Made by a program: the position numbers and the translations under genes
Source: Clostridiales bacterium VE202-21
GTDB taxonomy: Bacteria; Bacillota; Clostridia; Lachnospirales; Lachnospiraceae
Assembly (NCBI GenBank): GCA_000509105.1
Contig: BAIF02000062.1
Coordinates: 1 to 64,000 of the forward strand
Length of the DNA stretch: 64,000 bases
Direction: 5' to 3'
Notes under the pieces: model-generated
What the model was told of the DNA's origin: nothing
The model's input: only the letters and a program-made list of their open reading frames with translations
The model's database searches: none
Part shown: positions 16,324 through 25,184 of the stretch, in pieces
Layout of the letters: the number at the start of each line of letters is the position of its first letter
Position numbering within the stretch: the first letter of the stretch is position 1

Positions 16324-17808
16324 ATGAATAACATGCCGGAACTGAAAATTGGAGTTGTAGCTGTCAGCAGGGACTGTTTCCCGGAGAGTTTGTCGGTAAG
16401 CAGGCGCGAAGCGCTGATGAAGGCTTATCATGAGAAATACGGTGAAGAGGGAATCTATGAGTGCCCGGTCTGTATCGTAGAGAGCGAACTCCATATGGTG
16501 CAGGCGCTGGAAGATGTGAAGAAAGCCGGATGTAATGCGCTTGTTGTTTATCTTGGTAACTTTGGACCGGAGATTGCAGAGACATTGCTTGCAAAGCACT
16601 TTGACGGGCCGAAGATGTTTATTGCAGCGGCAGAGGAGCGTGGAGACAACCTTGTGCAGGGGCGCGGGGATGCCTACTGCGGCATGCTCAATGCCAGTTA
16701 CAACCTGAAACTGCGCAATATTAAAGCCTATATTCCGGAATACCCGGTTGGCACGGCAGAAGAATGTGCAGATATGATCTATGAATTCAGGCCAATCGCA
16801 AGGGCTGTTACAGCGCTCAATGATTTAAAGATTATCAGCTTTGGGCCTCGTCCGCTTAATTTCCTTGCGTGCAACGCACCCATTAAGCAGCTTTACAATC
16901 TGGGTGTTGAGATAGAAGAAAATTCTGAACTGGACTTATTTGAAGCATATAACAAACATGCAGGGGACGAGAGAATTCCGGCTATTGTAAAAGAGATGGA
17001 AGAAGAACTCGGTGCAGGGAACAAAAAGCCGGAGATCCTTGCAAAGTTAGCGCAGTATGAGATCACCCTGAAGGATTGGGTGGAGGAGCACAAAGGTTAC
17101 AGAAAATATGTGGCAATTGCAGGAAAATGCTGGCCGGCGTTCCAAACCCAGTTTGGCTTTGTTCCATGTTATGTAAACAGCCGTTTGACCGGACAGGGAA
17201 TTCCGGTGTCCTGCGAAGTTGACATTTATGGGGCTTTGAGTGAATTTATCGGAACCGTAGTAAGCGAAGATGCCGTTACCCTGCTGGATATCAACAATAC
17301 AGTACCGGCAGATATGTACAAAGAGGAGATTGAGGGCAAATACAACTACACGCACAAAGATACATTTATGGGCTTCCACTGTGGAAACACCGCATCCAGC
17401 AAGCTTTCCTTCTGTGAGATGAAATACCAGATGATCATGGCTAGAGCGCTGCCGGAAGAAGTGACACAGGGAACGCTCGAAGGCGATATTGTACCGGGAG
17501 ACATTACATTCTTTAGACTGCAGAGCACAGCGGATTGTAAGCTGCGCGCATACATAGCCCAGGGAGAAGTACTCCCTGTTGCAACCCGCTCCTTTGGAGC
17601 AATTGGCATCTTCGCAATTCCGGAGATGGGAAGGTTCTACCGCCATGTATTAATTGAGGGCAACTACCCGCATCATGGCGCAGTGGCATTTGGCAATTAT
17701 GGAAAGGCGCTTTTTGAGGTATTCAAATACATAGGAGTGCCGGTGGAAGAAATTGGGTATAACCAGCCGGCCGGCGTACGGTATCCGACGGAAAATCCCT
17801 GGAAATAA
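16324..17808 (+). CDS. L-fucose/L-arabinose isomerase family protein
   Basis: A 494-aa aldose-ketose isomerase of the fucose/arabinose isomerase fold. The N-terminal domains are Rossmann-like (MPELKIGVVAVSRDCFP; NALVVYLGNFGPE), and the C-terminal part has the AIAGKCWPAFQTQFGF and DTFMGFHCGNTASSKL segments of this family, the histidine in FHCGN being a likely metal ligand. The following gene is a xylulokinase-type kinase, so the product is presumably a ketose that is phosphorylated next. The sugar is uncertain. AAAGGAAGG precedes the ATG. Confidence 0.88.
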   Translation: MNNMPELKIGVVAVSRDCFPESLSVSRREALMKAYHEKYGEEGIYECPVCIVESELHMVQALEDVKKAGCNALVVYLGNFGPEIAETLLAKHFDGPKMFIAAAEERGDNLVQGRGDAYCGMLNASYNLKLRNIKAYIPEYPVGTAEECADMIYEFRPIARAVTALNDLKIISFGPRPLNFLACNAPIKQLYNLGVEIEENSELDLFEAYNKHAGDERIPAIVKEMEEELGAGNKKPEILAKLAQYEITLKDWVEEHKGYRKYVAIAGKCWPAFQTQFGFVPCYVNSRLTGQGIPVSCEVDIYGALSEFIGTVVSEDAVTLLDINNTVPADMYKEEIEGKYNYTHKDTFMGFHCGNTASSKLSFCEMKYQMIMARALPEEVTQGTLEGDIVPGDITFFRLQSTADCKLRAYIAQGEVLPVATRSFGAIGIFAIPEMGRFYRHVLIEGNYPHHGAVAFGNYGKALFEVFKYIGVPVEEIGYNQPAGVRYPTENPWK

Positions 17809-17812
17809 ACAG

Positions 17813-17885
17813 AATATTCTGAAAACGGTGGGCAAGGGGGTCAGACCCCTCTGCAGAGGGGTCTGACCCCCTTGCCCGACTTTTT
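17813..17885. repeat. GGGGTCAGACCCC palindromic repeat, copy 2 (48-bp perfect palindrome)
   Basis: The segment GAATATTCTGAAAACGGTG leads into a perfect 48-bp palindrome at 17830-17877, which folds into a 24-bp hairpin and is followed by GACTTTTT. It lies between the isomerase and kinase genes and may act as an attenuator that lowers kinase expression. The leader segment is shared with copy 7 and, reversed, with copies 4 to 6. Confidence 0.9.
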
Positions 17886-17905
17886 GGAATGATGCGGAGG
17901 TTATT

Positions 17906-19378
17906 ATGTTATATATAGGTGTAGATTTAGGTACTTCAGCAGTAAAGCTTCTGCTGATGGATGAAAACGGTAAGATCCAGAATATCGTTTCTAAAGAATA
18001 TCCCCTGTTTTTTCCACACCCCGGCTGGTCAGAGCAGAATCCGCAGGATTGGTATGCGCAGACTGTTGAGGGAATCAGGGAATTGACTGCCGATTGTGAC
18101 AAGCAGCAGATTGCTGGTATCAGTTTTGGCGGACAGATGCATGGACTTGTGGTACTGGACGAAAAGGACGAAGTTATACGGCCTGCAATTCTCTGGAATG
18201 ACGGAAGGACAGAAAAAGAGACGGTTTATCTTAATGAGGTGATTGGAAAAGACAAATTGTCTGAATACACGGCCAATATCGCTTTTGCCGGATTTACAGC
18301 GCCCAAGATCCTTTGGCTGAAGGAAAATGAGCCGGAGAATTTTGCAAGAATCAGTAAGATTATGCTTCCAAAGGACTATCTGGCATATAAGCTGAGCGGC
18401 GTGTTCTGCACAGATTATTCCGATGCATCCGGTATGCTTCTTATGGATGTAAAGAATAAACGCTGGTCTAAGGAAATGATGGAGGTCTGTGGCGTTACAG
18501 AGCAGCAGCTTCCCACGATCTATGAGAGCTATGATGTTGTTGGACATATGAAAGCAGATGTGGCGGAAGAGCTTGGTTTTGGCAGTGGCGTAAAGGTGAT
18601 CGCAGGAGCCGGGGATAATGCGGCCGCAGCGGTAGGTACAGGAACGGTGGGAGATGGGATGTGCAATATCTCTCTTGGAACATCAGGCACAATCTTTATC
18701 TCAAGCAGTTCCTTTGGCGTGGATGACAACAATGCGCTGCATTCCTTCGCTCATGCGGACGGCCATTATCATCTCATGGGCTGTATGTTAAGCGCTGCAT
18801 CCTGTAATAAGTGGTGGATGGATGAGATTCTGAAGACAAAAGAATACGCCGCAGAGCAGGAGGACATTGTCAAACTGGGAGAAAATCAGGTGTTCTATCT
18901 GCCATATCTGATGGGAGAGCGCTCCCCGCACAATGATCCGAAAGCAAGGGCAACGTTTACGGGAATGACGATGGATACCACAAGAGAGGAAATGACCCAG
19001 GCCGTACTGGAAGGCGTGGCATTCGGACTGAGAGACTCTCTGGAAGTGGCCAGAAGCCTTGGTATCCGGATCGAAAGAACAAAAATATGCGGTGGTGGGG
19101 CAAAGAGCCCGCTCTGGAAAAAAATCATTGCGAATGTCATGAACCTGAAAGTAGATGTCATAGAAAGCGAAGAAGGCCCCGGATACGGAGGCGCCATCCT
19201 GGCGGCAGTAGGATGCGGGGAATATGCATCCGTAGAAGATGCGGCAGGTAAGCTGGTAAAGGTAATCGAGACCGTAGAACCAGATGCACAGCTGGTAGAA
19301 AAATATGAAGAACGTTACCGGAAATTTAGGAAAATATACCCGGCAATGAAGGAATTGTTTCAGGTGCTGGCTGAATAA
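17906..19378 (+). CDS. xylB: Xylulokinase-type FGGY carbohydrate kinase
   Basis: A 490-aa FGGY kinase. The N-terminal phosphate-binding segment (GVDLGTSAVKLLLMD), the sugar-site motif SFGGQMHGLVVLD, the DASGM segment, and the second-domain signature AGAGDNAAAAVGTGTV and CGGGAKSPLWKKI are all present. The closest family by eye is xylulokinase. It should phosphorylate the ketose made by the upstream isomerase. GGAGG lies five bases before the ATG. Which pentose or deoxyhexose it takes is not shown by sequence. Confidence 0.88.
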   Translation: MLYIGVDLGTSAVKLLLMDENGKIQNIVSKEYPLFFPHPGWSEQNPQDWYAQTVEGIRELTADCDKQQIAGISFGGQMHGLVVLDEKDEVIRPAILWNDGRTEKETVYLNEVIGKDKLSEYTANIAFAGFTAPKILWLKENEPENFARISKIMLPKDYLAYKLSGVFCTDYSDASGMLLMDVKNKRWSKEMMEVCGVTEQQLPTIYESYDVVGHMKADVAEELGFGSGVKVIAGAGDNAAAAVGTGTVGDGMCNISLGTSGTIFISSSSFGVDDNNALHSFAHADGHYHLMGCMLSAASCNKWWMDEILKTKEYAAEQEDIVKLGENQVFYLPYLMGERSPHNDPKARATFTGMTMDTTREEMTQAVLEGVAFGLRDSLEVARSLGIRIERTKICGGGAKSPLWKKIIANVMNLKVDVIESEEGPGYGGAILAAVGCGEYASVEDAAGKLVKVIETVEPDAQLVEKYEERYRKFRKIYPAMKELFQVLAE

Positions 19379-19380
19379 GT

Positions 19381-19444
19381 GCAAAGGGGTCAGATCCCTC
19401 TGCAAAGGGGAGTGTCCTCTTAGCGGAGGGGTCTGACCCCTTTG
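19381..19444. repeat. GGGGTCAGACCCC palindromic repeat, copy 3 (diverged)
   Basis: GCAAAGGGGTCAGATCCCTC and, 40 bases later, GGAGGGGTCTGACCCCTTT: two halves that can pair into one long imperfect hairpin directly after the kinase stop codon. One base change (GATCCC) breaks the inner palindrome of the first half. Confidence 0.75.
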
Positions 19445-19445
19445 A

Positions 19446-19590
19446 GTTACTGTTCAGACCGTGTCGTGCACCCCGCTGCACGGCATCGGAGCCAATGAGG
19501 TGATGGCCTCGGGGCATCTGTGCCTCGCCGCAGGCGGCTTTTAATGGGCAGATGCTGTTACTGTGCGCACCCGCAGGGTGTGAACAGTAA
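19446..19590 (+). repeat. Structured ~140-bp intergenic repeat, copy A
   Basis: The segment shares long blocks with the reverse complement of 28875-29013: GCTGCA..GCATC, a CCAATGAGGTGATGG-like block, CCTCGCCGCAGGCGGCTTT and a terminal hairpin bounded by GTTACT and AGTAAC. It does not encode a protein. The remaining bases to 19707 hold only the leader of the LUD gene. Confidence 0.75.
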
Positions 19591-19707
19591 CCCCTTTGAA
19601 ACTAACGACATCAAAATGTTTCTGCCAGGTAGATTTTTCCACTGGCAATGCTTATAATGAATATGTGAAGAACATGTAAACCGTATAAATGACAGGAGGA
19701 TGAAAGT

Positions 19708-20346
19708 ATGGATAATTACCGTGCAGAACGCAATCAATTACTTGCAGAACACATGATTAAGAATCTAAAAAGCCGTAATATGGCTGGTTATTATGCGAAG
19801 ACAAAAGAGGAAGCACTGAAAATGGCGCTTGATATGATGCCGGAAGGAAGCAGTGTAGGCTGGGGCGGTTCAGCCTCTGTGACGGAGACCGGGCTGAAGC
19901 AGGCGGTCTGTGAAGGCAATTATCAGGTGATTAACCGGGATGTCTGTAAGACTCCGGAGGAAAAGCGTCAGGCAGAACTGGCATGTCTTGACAGTGATTA
20001 CTTCCTTGCCAGTTCCAATGCCATTACATATGATGGAATACTGGTTAATATAGATAAGTTTGGGAATCGGATCGCTGCCATTGCTTTTGGGGCGAAAAAT
20101 GTAATTCTAATCGTTGGAATGAATAAAGCGGTTAAAAATGTGGAAGAAGCACTGAGTCGTGTGCACAATGAGGCTACCCCGATAAATGCTGTCCGTTTGG
20201 GCATAGACACACCTTGCAGGAACGACGGATTCTGCTATGACTGCAAAGGTGCAAATTCCATGTGCTGCCAGGTGCTTGTGACGCGTAATTCGGGAGTGAA
20301 GGAAAGAATAAAAGTCATATTGGTTAATGACAATTTGGGATTTTAG
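19708..20346 (+). CDS. LUD domain (LutC/YkgG-like) protein
   Basis: A 212-aa LUD-domain protein, related to the LutC/YkgG component of lactate utilisation but found alone here. Markers are KTKEEALKMALDMMPEGSSVGWGGSAS split over residues 31-58, the central FLASSNAITYDGILVNIDKFGNR region, and a cysteine-rich C-terminal part (C171, then CYDC and MCC). Lone LUD proteins of this type have no firm function. GGAGG is eight bases before the ATG, and a strong bidirectional terminator follows. Confidence 0.85.
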   Translation: MDNYRAERNQLLAEHMIKNLKSRNMAGYYAKTKEEALKMALDMMPEGSSVGWGGSASVTETGLKQAVCEGNYQVINRDVCKTPEEKRQAELACLDSDYFLASSNAITYDGILVNIDKFGNRIAAIAFGAKNVILIVGMNKAVKNVEEALSRVHNEATPINAVRLGIDTPCRNDGFCYDCKGANSMCCQVLVTRNSGVKERIKVILVNDNLGF

Positions 20347-20353
20347 AGGTAGC

Positions 20354-20396
20354 ATACCGCCGGGACAAAGAGGATGTTCACCGGCGGTATATTTTT
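20354..20396. terminator. Bidirectional intrinsic terminator
   Basis: ATACCGCCGG pairs perfectly with CCGGCGGTAT around a 17-base loop and is followed by ATTTTT. It separates the LUD gene from the convergent histidine kinase gene. Confidence 0.85.
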
Positions 20397-20418
20397 CAGC
20401 CGGTTATAATAATTTGAT

Positions 20419-21774
20419 TTATGAAACCTTATGCCAAAACATCACACATGCTCCGCCTGTTTTTGTGTTTTCTATCCTGACGGTACCGCCAAGCTGTTCC
20501 ACTAATTGTCTGACGATATAGAGTCCAAGACCGGAATGCCCGCCGCCCGACTGCCGGGATTCATCGCCGCGATAGAATTTATTAAGAGCTTTATTTAAAT
20601 CCTTCGGACTAAATCCACTTCCAGAATCACAAATTTTATACGTAATCCGTTCTTTTTCGGCTTTTATGGTAATGTGAACCGACCCTCCCGCCGGGGTATA
20701 CCGCAGACTGTTAGAAATAATATTATCAAAAATCCGCGACAGCCATTCTGAATCGGTCCATATGGTATTCTCCATGTAACCCTGCATTTCTAAAACCATT
20801 TTAATATCCTTTTGCCCTGCCTGCAGTTCAAATTCATGTACTTTCTGCGTCAAAAAATCAGGTAAAGATACAGGCACAAGATGTGGCTGTATGTCTGATG
20901 TCTCCAGGCCGGACGAATATTGTATCTCTTGGACAAGTGCTGCGCTTTTTTTCGCGTTTTCCCGGATAACGCTGAGATACCGGCATAACTTTTCGTCTCC
21001 CGTAGAATTGTTTTTAAGCAGCGCGTCAGTATATCCCAGAATAATAGAAAGAGGGGACTTCAAATCGTGGGACAGAGCCGCCACTATTTCCACACGTTCT
21101 TGTTCCATTTTCCATTGAGCAGACAGAGAATTCTGAAGTTCCTCTTTCATTTCGGAAAAAGCGAGGCAAAGCCTGCCCAGTTCATTGTCTGAATGATAGT
21201 CAATTTCAAAGTCGAGATCTTTTTCCTGTATCTTTTTTGACGCATCAATTAACAGTTGGAGCGGCTGATTGATCTTGCGGGCAAATACTCTGGAATACAG
21301 GAGCGTAAAACCGATGATGTAGAGAAACGGAGAGCACAGAGCCAGGATGAGAGCTGCGAATACCAGCTTTCCCCTGTTATTTGCAAAAGTTGTTTTAATC
21401 TGGTAGGAGAGAAGGACGGCCCCCGCTGTATTTCCGTTGTTATCCAGGAGAGGAACCGTATAGATGTAATGTCCATGCCGAAAGACAGTTGTCCCTGCAA
21501 AGCTGTGAAATAATTCTTCCTTTGTCTCAAACGGTTTTCGCGGATTCGAACCATAGAGAATGCTGCCATTTTCATCTACAACCAGATAAAGCATCCCGCC
21601 GTCCGGAATGGTACTCTTTAAGCCGGCTTCTTCGGACTGCGACAGCAGATCCAGGTTTGTTTCACGAATATAAGCCTCAATACCGGGAACCTGACGCTCG
21701 TAATAATCTGGAGTATAAATGTCACGATCCAGGGATTTGGTAAATAAATAAAAGACAATCGCATAGGTAAGCAC
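20419..21774 (-). CDS. Sensor histidine kinase of the lantibiotic-immunity module (apparent N-terminal frameshift)
   Basis: A 451-codon frame from a GTG: the rest of a first membrane helix, an extracellular sensor of about 110 residues, a second membrane helix (about 138-160), HAMP, an H-box (SHDLKSPL, H236), an N-box (DNIISNSLRYTP) and G-boxes (GSGFSPKD, HSGLGLYIV). The normal N terminus is encoded in a different frame: ATG at 21848 gives MKNQSLASQFRRTFVRIL, and near 21780 one base appears to be missing before VLTYAIVFYLF. The ATG lies 18 bp after the response regulator stop, as expected for a coupled start. As written the kinase would be truncated in its first membrane helix. Confidence 0.8.
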   Translation of the reverse strand: MLTYAIVFYLFTKSLDRDIYTPDYYERQVPGIEAYIRETNLDLLSQSEEAGLKSTIPDGGMLYLVVDENGSILYGSNPRKPFETKEELFHSFAGTTVFRHGHYIYTVPLLDNNGNTAGAVLLSYQIKTTFANNRGKLVFAALILALCSPFLYIIGFTLLYSRVFARKINQPLQLLIDASKKIQEKDLDFEIDYHSDNELGRLCLAFSEMKEELQNSLSAQWKMEQERVEIVAALSHDLKSPLSIILGYTDALLKNNSTGDEKLCRYLSVIRENAKKSAALVQEIQYSSGLETSDIQPHLVPVSLPDFLTQKVHEFELQAGQKDIKMVLEMQGYMENTIWTDSEWLSRIFDNIISNSLRYTPAGGSVHITIKAEKERITYKICDSGSGFSPKDLNKALNKFYRGDESRQSGGGHSGLGLYIVRQLVEQLGGTVRIENTKTGGACVMFWHKVS

Positions 21775-21866
21775 CGTCCGATTGCGCTGGCTGTCAGAAT
21801 CCTTACAAAAGTACGCCTGAACTGGGATGCAAGTGATTGATTCTTCATAGGATGTACCCCGCTTTC

Positions 21867-22556
21867 TTACGTTTTATTCCACTTATATCCGATTCCCCAG
21901 ACGGTGGAGATGTACTCTTTGTCAGCCGCTGCTGAAAATTTTGCCCGGATTTTCTTGATACGCTCAACAACAGTGGAGGAATTTCCCTCGGAATCGTAGC
22001 CCCATACCTTTTCATAGATCTGTTCTCTCGAAAAAACCTGACCCGCATGGAGTGCCAGTAATTCTACAATGTCATACTCGCGTTTGGTCAAATCTATGTC
22101 TTTTCCATCAACCCTGACAGTGCGTTCTCTCATATCCAGGCACAGTTTTTCAAAGTACAGCTTAGATCGTTTGTTCTCCGCATTCATATACTGTGACCGT
22201 CTCTCACGCCGCAGATCTGCTTCGATTTTCGCCATCAGCTCCTGCAGTCCAAAGGGCTTGGTTATATAGTCATCGCCGCCAAGGGTTAATCCTCTGATTT
22301 TATCGGTTTCCGACTGCCGTGCACTCAGGAAAATAACAGGGCACAGGACATCATCCCGGATCGCCCGGCACACTTCAAACCCATCCATACCGGGCATCAT
22401 AATATCCAGAATGATCAGATCCGGCTGCTTTCGTGACAGCTCAATACCTTTTTGCCCGTCATAAGCTGTGAGCACTTCATGTCCCTTTGCTTTTAGTTCA
22501 TCCTCGAGCAGCATGACAAGGTCCGTTTCGTCATCAATTATCAATATTTTACTCAA
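21867..22556 (-). CDS. OmpR-family response regulator of the lantibiotic-immunity module
   Basis: A 229-aa regulator with a receiver domain (DDE at 8-10, phospho-acceptor D51 in LIILDIMMPG, the KPF switch lysine) and a C-terminal winged helix (LTKREYDIVELLALHAGQVFSRE split, then VVERIKKIRAKF). The start is TTG with GGAG seven bases upstream. It lies 53 bp after the last transporter gene and just before the kinase, so transporter, regulator and kinase probably form one operon that senses a peptide antibiotic. Confidence 0.92.
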   Translation of the reverse strand: MSKILIIDDETDLVMLLEDELKAKGHEVLTAYDGQKGIELSRKQPDLIILDIMMPGMDGFEVCRAIRDDVLCPVIFLSARQSETDKIRGLTLGGDDYITKPFGLQELMAKIEADLRRERRSQYMNAENKRSKLYFEKLCLDMRERTVRVDGKDIDLTKREYDIVELLALHAGQVFSREQIYEKVWGYDSEGNSSTVVERIKKIRAKFSAAADKEYISTVWGIGYKWNKT

Positions 22557-22609
22557 TATGGCACTCCCTTCTACTTAAAGAACAAACTCTTTTACTAGTA
22601 TGGCTTATA

Positions 22610-23383
22610 CTAGCTTTTTCTCCCATCCCATATGTTAAACCATATCATCCCTCCGATCAAGAACAGAATCAGACCAGCTGCTGCAGCGCCGAGTCCTGTG
22701 GATGCCGTTTTTATCAAGCCGGATGTAATTTCTGTCTGCGAAAGGGAGCCGGCATCTTTCAGGAAATAAGTGCCCGCGAGCATCCCCAGCTTGACCGGCC
22801 AGGTCCATGGAATGAACGGCCACAGCCCTGAACCAAGGCCTGTCAGGCCAAGTATTGCCGCCATTAAAAGACCGCCAAAACTGATGCCGACAGAGGCTCC
22901 CATCCCCCAGGCGAAGCTGATCCACAGGTGAAGTGCAAGCAGCGGAAGGGCTCCAATGACTGCAAGAGCGGCGCCTGCCACAAACACCCAGACGGTAACT
23001 CCTGCCGGCACCGCGGCCTTCATTCCCGCGCAGAGGATCAATACTGCGATAAATGTACACACGGCCACACAAAAAAACAGTAGTAAAAACTTACCGGCAT
23101 ATAGCCTGACACGGGAAAGCCCAGTTCCTAAATAGCCGGAAAAGTTTCCGGCAAGCTCTTCCTCCTGTACAATAAATCCAGCCAGAATACCTATGCCTGC
23201 CGGGATTATAAACACTGTCCAGATTGTGAAAAATCCTTCAAAAGCAAACGCCTGCGTACTTCCTTCCCGGGCTGCCAGATAGGCAGCCGTGCATAGAGAG
23301 AATATAATAGGCATACAAAAAGTAAGCCACCGGACAGCCGTCCGCTTTGTCCGGAGCCATTCGGATAATAAGAGCTTCAGCAT
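22610..23383 (-). CDS. Lantibiotic-immunity ABC transporter permease (LanG/CprC-like)
   Basis: A 257-aa ABC-2-type permease with six hydrophobic segments. The N-terminal WLRTKRTAVRWL amphipathic stretch is typical of lantibiotic-protection permeases, as is a glycine-rich central helix. It overlaps the preceding permease gene by 7 bp. It should form the membrane part of an exporter that removes a lantibiotic or cationic peptide from the membrane. GGAGG lies eight bases before the ATG. Confidence 0.87.
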   Translation of the reverse strand: MLKLLLSEWLRTKRTAVRWLTFCMPIIFSLCTAAYLAAREGSTQAFAFEGFFTIWTVFIIPAGIGILAGFIVQEEELAGNFSGYLGTGLSRVRLYAGKFLLLFFCVAVCTFIAVLILCAGMKAAVPAGVTVWVFVAGAALAVIGALPLLALHLWISFAWGMGASVGISFGGLLMAAILGLTGLGSGLWPFIPWTWPVKLGMLAGTYFLKDAGSLSQTEITSGLIKTASTGLGAAAAGLILFLIGGMIWFNIWDGRKS

Positions 23384-24153
23384 TTTTCTTCCCTCCTGTT
23401 AAACCATACAGCGGTAAGCAGCGTGACGGCCAGAAATACAGCTATTGACACCGCGATTCCGGTTGGGATCACGGAAGTGTCCATGAGCGGATTTCCGCTT
23501 TCTAATACAGAACCATTTGGATGTACTTCCGCGATAGGGCACATTAGCCGTATTGCCCAGCTCCAGGGTACAGTAAACCAGAAAGCCTCAGGCGCGGCAA
23601 GAACCCCGGCTGCCATGCCTGCAAATCCGAGCCCCATGCTCAGAAACAGTCCCTTCCACGTAGCCGCCCACAACTGAATAGGAATCAGGGCAAGGGAAGC
23701 CGCCCAGCAGACAATACTTGCTGCTGCAATCTGCCGGAAGGGGATAGCGCCGGATTTTGCGAGTACCCCTGCTAGAATTGCGGCAATGGTCAGAACCATC
23801 GCAGAAAGCAGGCTGTAGACCGCCATAGCCGCCACCTTATATATCCAAAGCAGCATGGGTGAAACATTGCGTGAACGTAAGGCGCGATAATTTCCGGACT
23901 TCTTTTCCTGCCCGGCCGCTAATGCAGCAAAAAGTGCAAAACCAAGAGGAAGGAATACAAAAGTCCACCAGTTAAAAATCAGGGCTAAAAGGTTGTCCCA
24001 CATCCAGGATCTGTTCTGTGACAAGGGATGTTTCATAAGAGTTGCCTGCATAATCAGCGCATATCCTGCGAAAAACACCGGAACCAAAACAATTAGTTTT
24101 CCCATAAACGTTCTTTTATATTTAAGGAGTTCAGATCGCAGCCCATTCATCAT
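23377..24153 (-). CDS. Lantibiotic-immunity ABC transporter permease (LanE/CprB-like)
   Basis: A 258-aa ABC-2-type permease with six hydrophobic segments, a basic N-terminal stretch (LRSELLKYKRTFMGKL) and an EKKSGNYRALRSRNVSP loop after the second helix, which is typical of this family. It overlaps the ATPase gene by 4 bp and the next permease by 7 bp, so the three genes are translationally coupled. GGAGG is six bases before the first of two consecutive ATG codons. Confidence 0.87.
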   Translation of the reverse strand: MMNGLRSELLKYKRTFMGKLIVLVPVFFAGYALIMQATLMKHPLSQNRSWMWDNLLALIFNWWTFVFLPLGFALFAALAAGQEKKSGNYRALRSRNVSPMLLWIYKVAAMAVYSLLSAMVLTIAAILAGVLAKSGAIPFRQIAAASIVCWAASLALIPIQLWAATWKGLFLSMGLGFAGMAAGVLAAPEAFWFTVPWSWAIRLMCPIAEVHPNGSVLESGNPLMDTSVIPTGIAVSIAVFLAVTLLTAVWFNRREEKC

Positions 24154-24851
24154 TTATACCCTCCATTTATTATAATATCTGTAAAAAAGTCCTCCAGATC
24201 TGCGCCGGGATCAGGGTCACCCTGAAACAGCAGCCGTCCGTTACTGATAATTCCGATCTGATCCACAACCTGGGCGGCCTCAGAGAGAATATGGCTGGAG
24301 AGCAGGACAGTAATGCCTTTTTCAGGAAAAGAAGAAATCAGTTCCCGCAATTCCTGAATTCCGAAGGGATCAAGTCCATTGGCAGGTTCATCCAACACCA
24401 GCAGGGCCGGATTATTCAGAAGCGCCACGGCAATCCCCAGCCGTTGTTTCATCCCCATAGAAAACTGTGAAGCCCGTTTCTTACCGGTATTCCTCAAGTT
24501 AACAGTATCCAGCACCTCATGAATCTTTTCGCCGGGGATCCCCAAGAGCCTGGTATGCACCAGCAGATTTTCTTCCGCCGTAAGGTTGCCGTACAAAGCG
24601 GGTGCCTCAATCAAAGCTCCGATTTTTTCCAGGGCATCCCGTTTCCAGGGCTTACCGTTAAAATAAATCTGCCCCTCCGTGGGCCTCAGCAGTCCGGTAA
24701 TCATCTTCAGCGTAGTAGACTTGCCAGCCCCGTTCGGTCCCAGCAGCCCGTACACACAATTCCGCCTGATCTTCAGGCAGACCCCGCCAACAGCTAATTG
24801 TTCTCCGTAACGTTTAGACAAATCATCCGTTTTTAGAATAAAATCATTCAT
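24150..24851 (-). CDS. Lantibiotic-immunity ABC transporter ATP-binding protein (LanF/CprA-like)
   Basis: A 233-aa ABC ATPase with Walker A (GPNGAGKST), Q loop, a signature region FSMGMKQRLGIA, Walker B (ALLVLDEP) and the H loop (SSHILSEAAQ). It is the energising subunit for the two permeases that follow. The ATG at 24851 with AAGGAA upstream is chosen; the frame runs back to 24974 but that extension shows no ABC features. It is the first gene of the five-gene immunity/regulator operon. Confidence 0.9.
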   Translation of the reverse strand: MNDFILKTDDLSKRYGEQLAVGGVCLKIRRNCVYGLLGPNGAGKSTTLKMITGLLRPTEGQIYFNGKPWKRDALEKIGALIEAPALYGNLTAEENLLVHTRLLGIPGEKIHEVLDTVNLRNTGKKRASQFSMGMKQRLGIAVALLNNPALLVLDEPANGLDPFGIQELRELISSFPEKGITVLLSSHILSEAAQVVDQIGIISNGRLLFQGDPDPGADLEDFFTDIIINGGYK

Positions 24852-25108
24852 ATTAATCGTTCCTTTCCATAAAATTAAGCGAGCCAAAATTCCCACGGGA
24901 AAGAGCTCATAGTGACGTGAAAAATGTTGTACCTGCCTTGCCTCTGAATCCTGATAAGTGGGCCCGGTCAACACGCTATATGTCTTATCAGATACACTCT
25001 AACACTGAAAAATAACATTTCTATAACAAACGGTATTCCCAAAAAAGATTTTCTGTTGAAATTTAAATAAAATGGTACACACGAAAATGTGAAATTATGT
25101 CCCAAATG

Positions 25109-25128
25109 AACCGTTTGACGAAACAGTT
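25109..25128. promoter_or_regulatory. Possible operator between lanF and the XRE gene
   Basis: AACCGTTTGACGAAACAGTT, a 20-bp palindrome with one mismatch. Further ACTGTTT half-sites occur at 25148-25154 and 25158-25164. The position between divergent genes suits a repressor site; no binder is proven. The rest of 24852-25184 shows no gene. Confidence 0.35.
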
Positions 25129-25184
25129 GGGACAAGCCTGTCTTGTTACTGTTTGACACTGTTTTAGGTAACTATTAGAAGAAA

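Noticed and set aside
11856-20346. Search for a beta-lactamase or PBP2a gene near blaI-blaR1
   Set aside because: Only the sensor domain of BlaR1 shows SxxK/SxN/KTG motifs in this region; it is not a separate enzyme.
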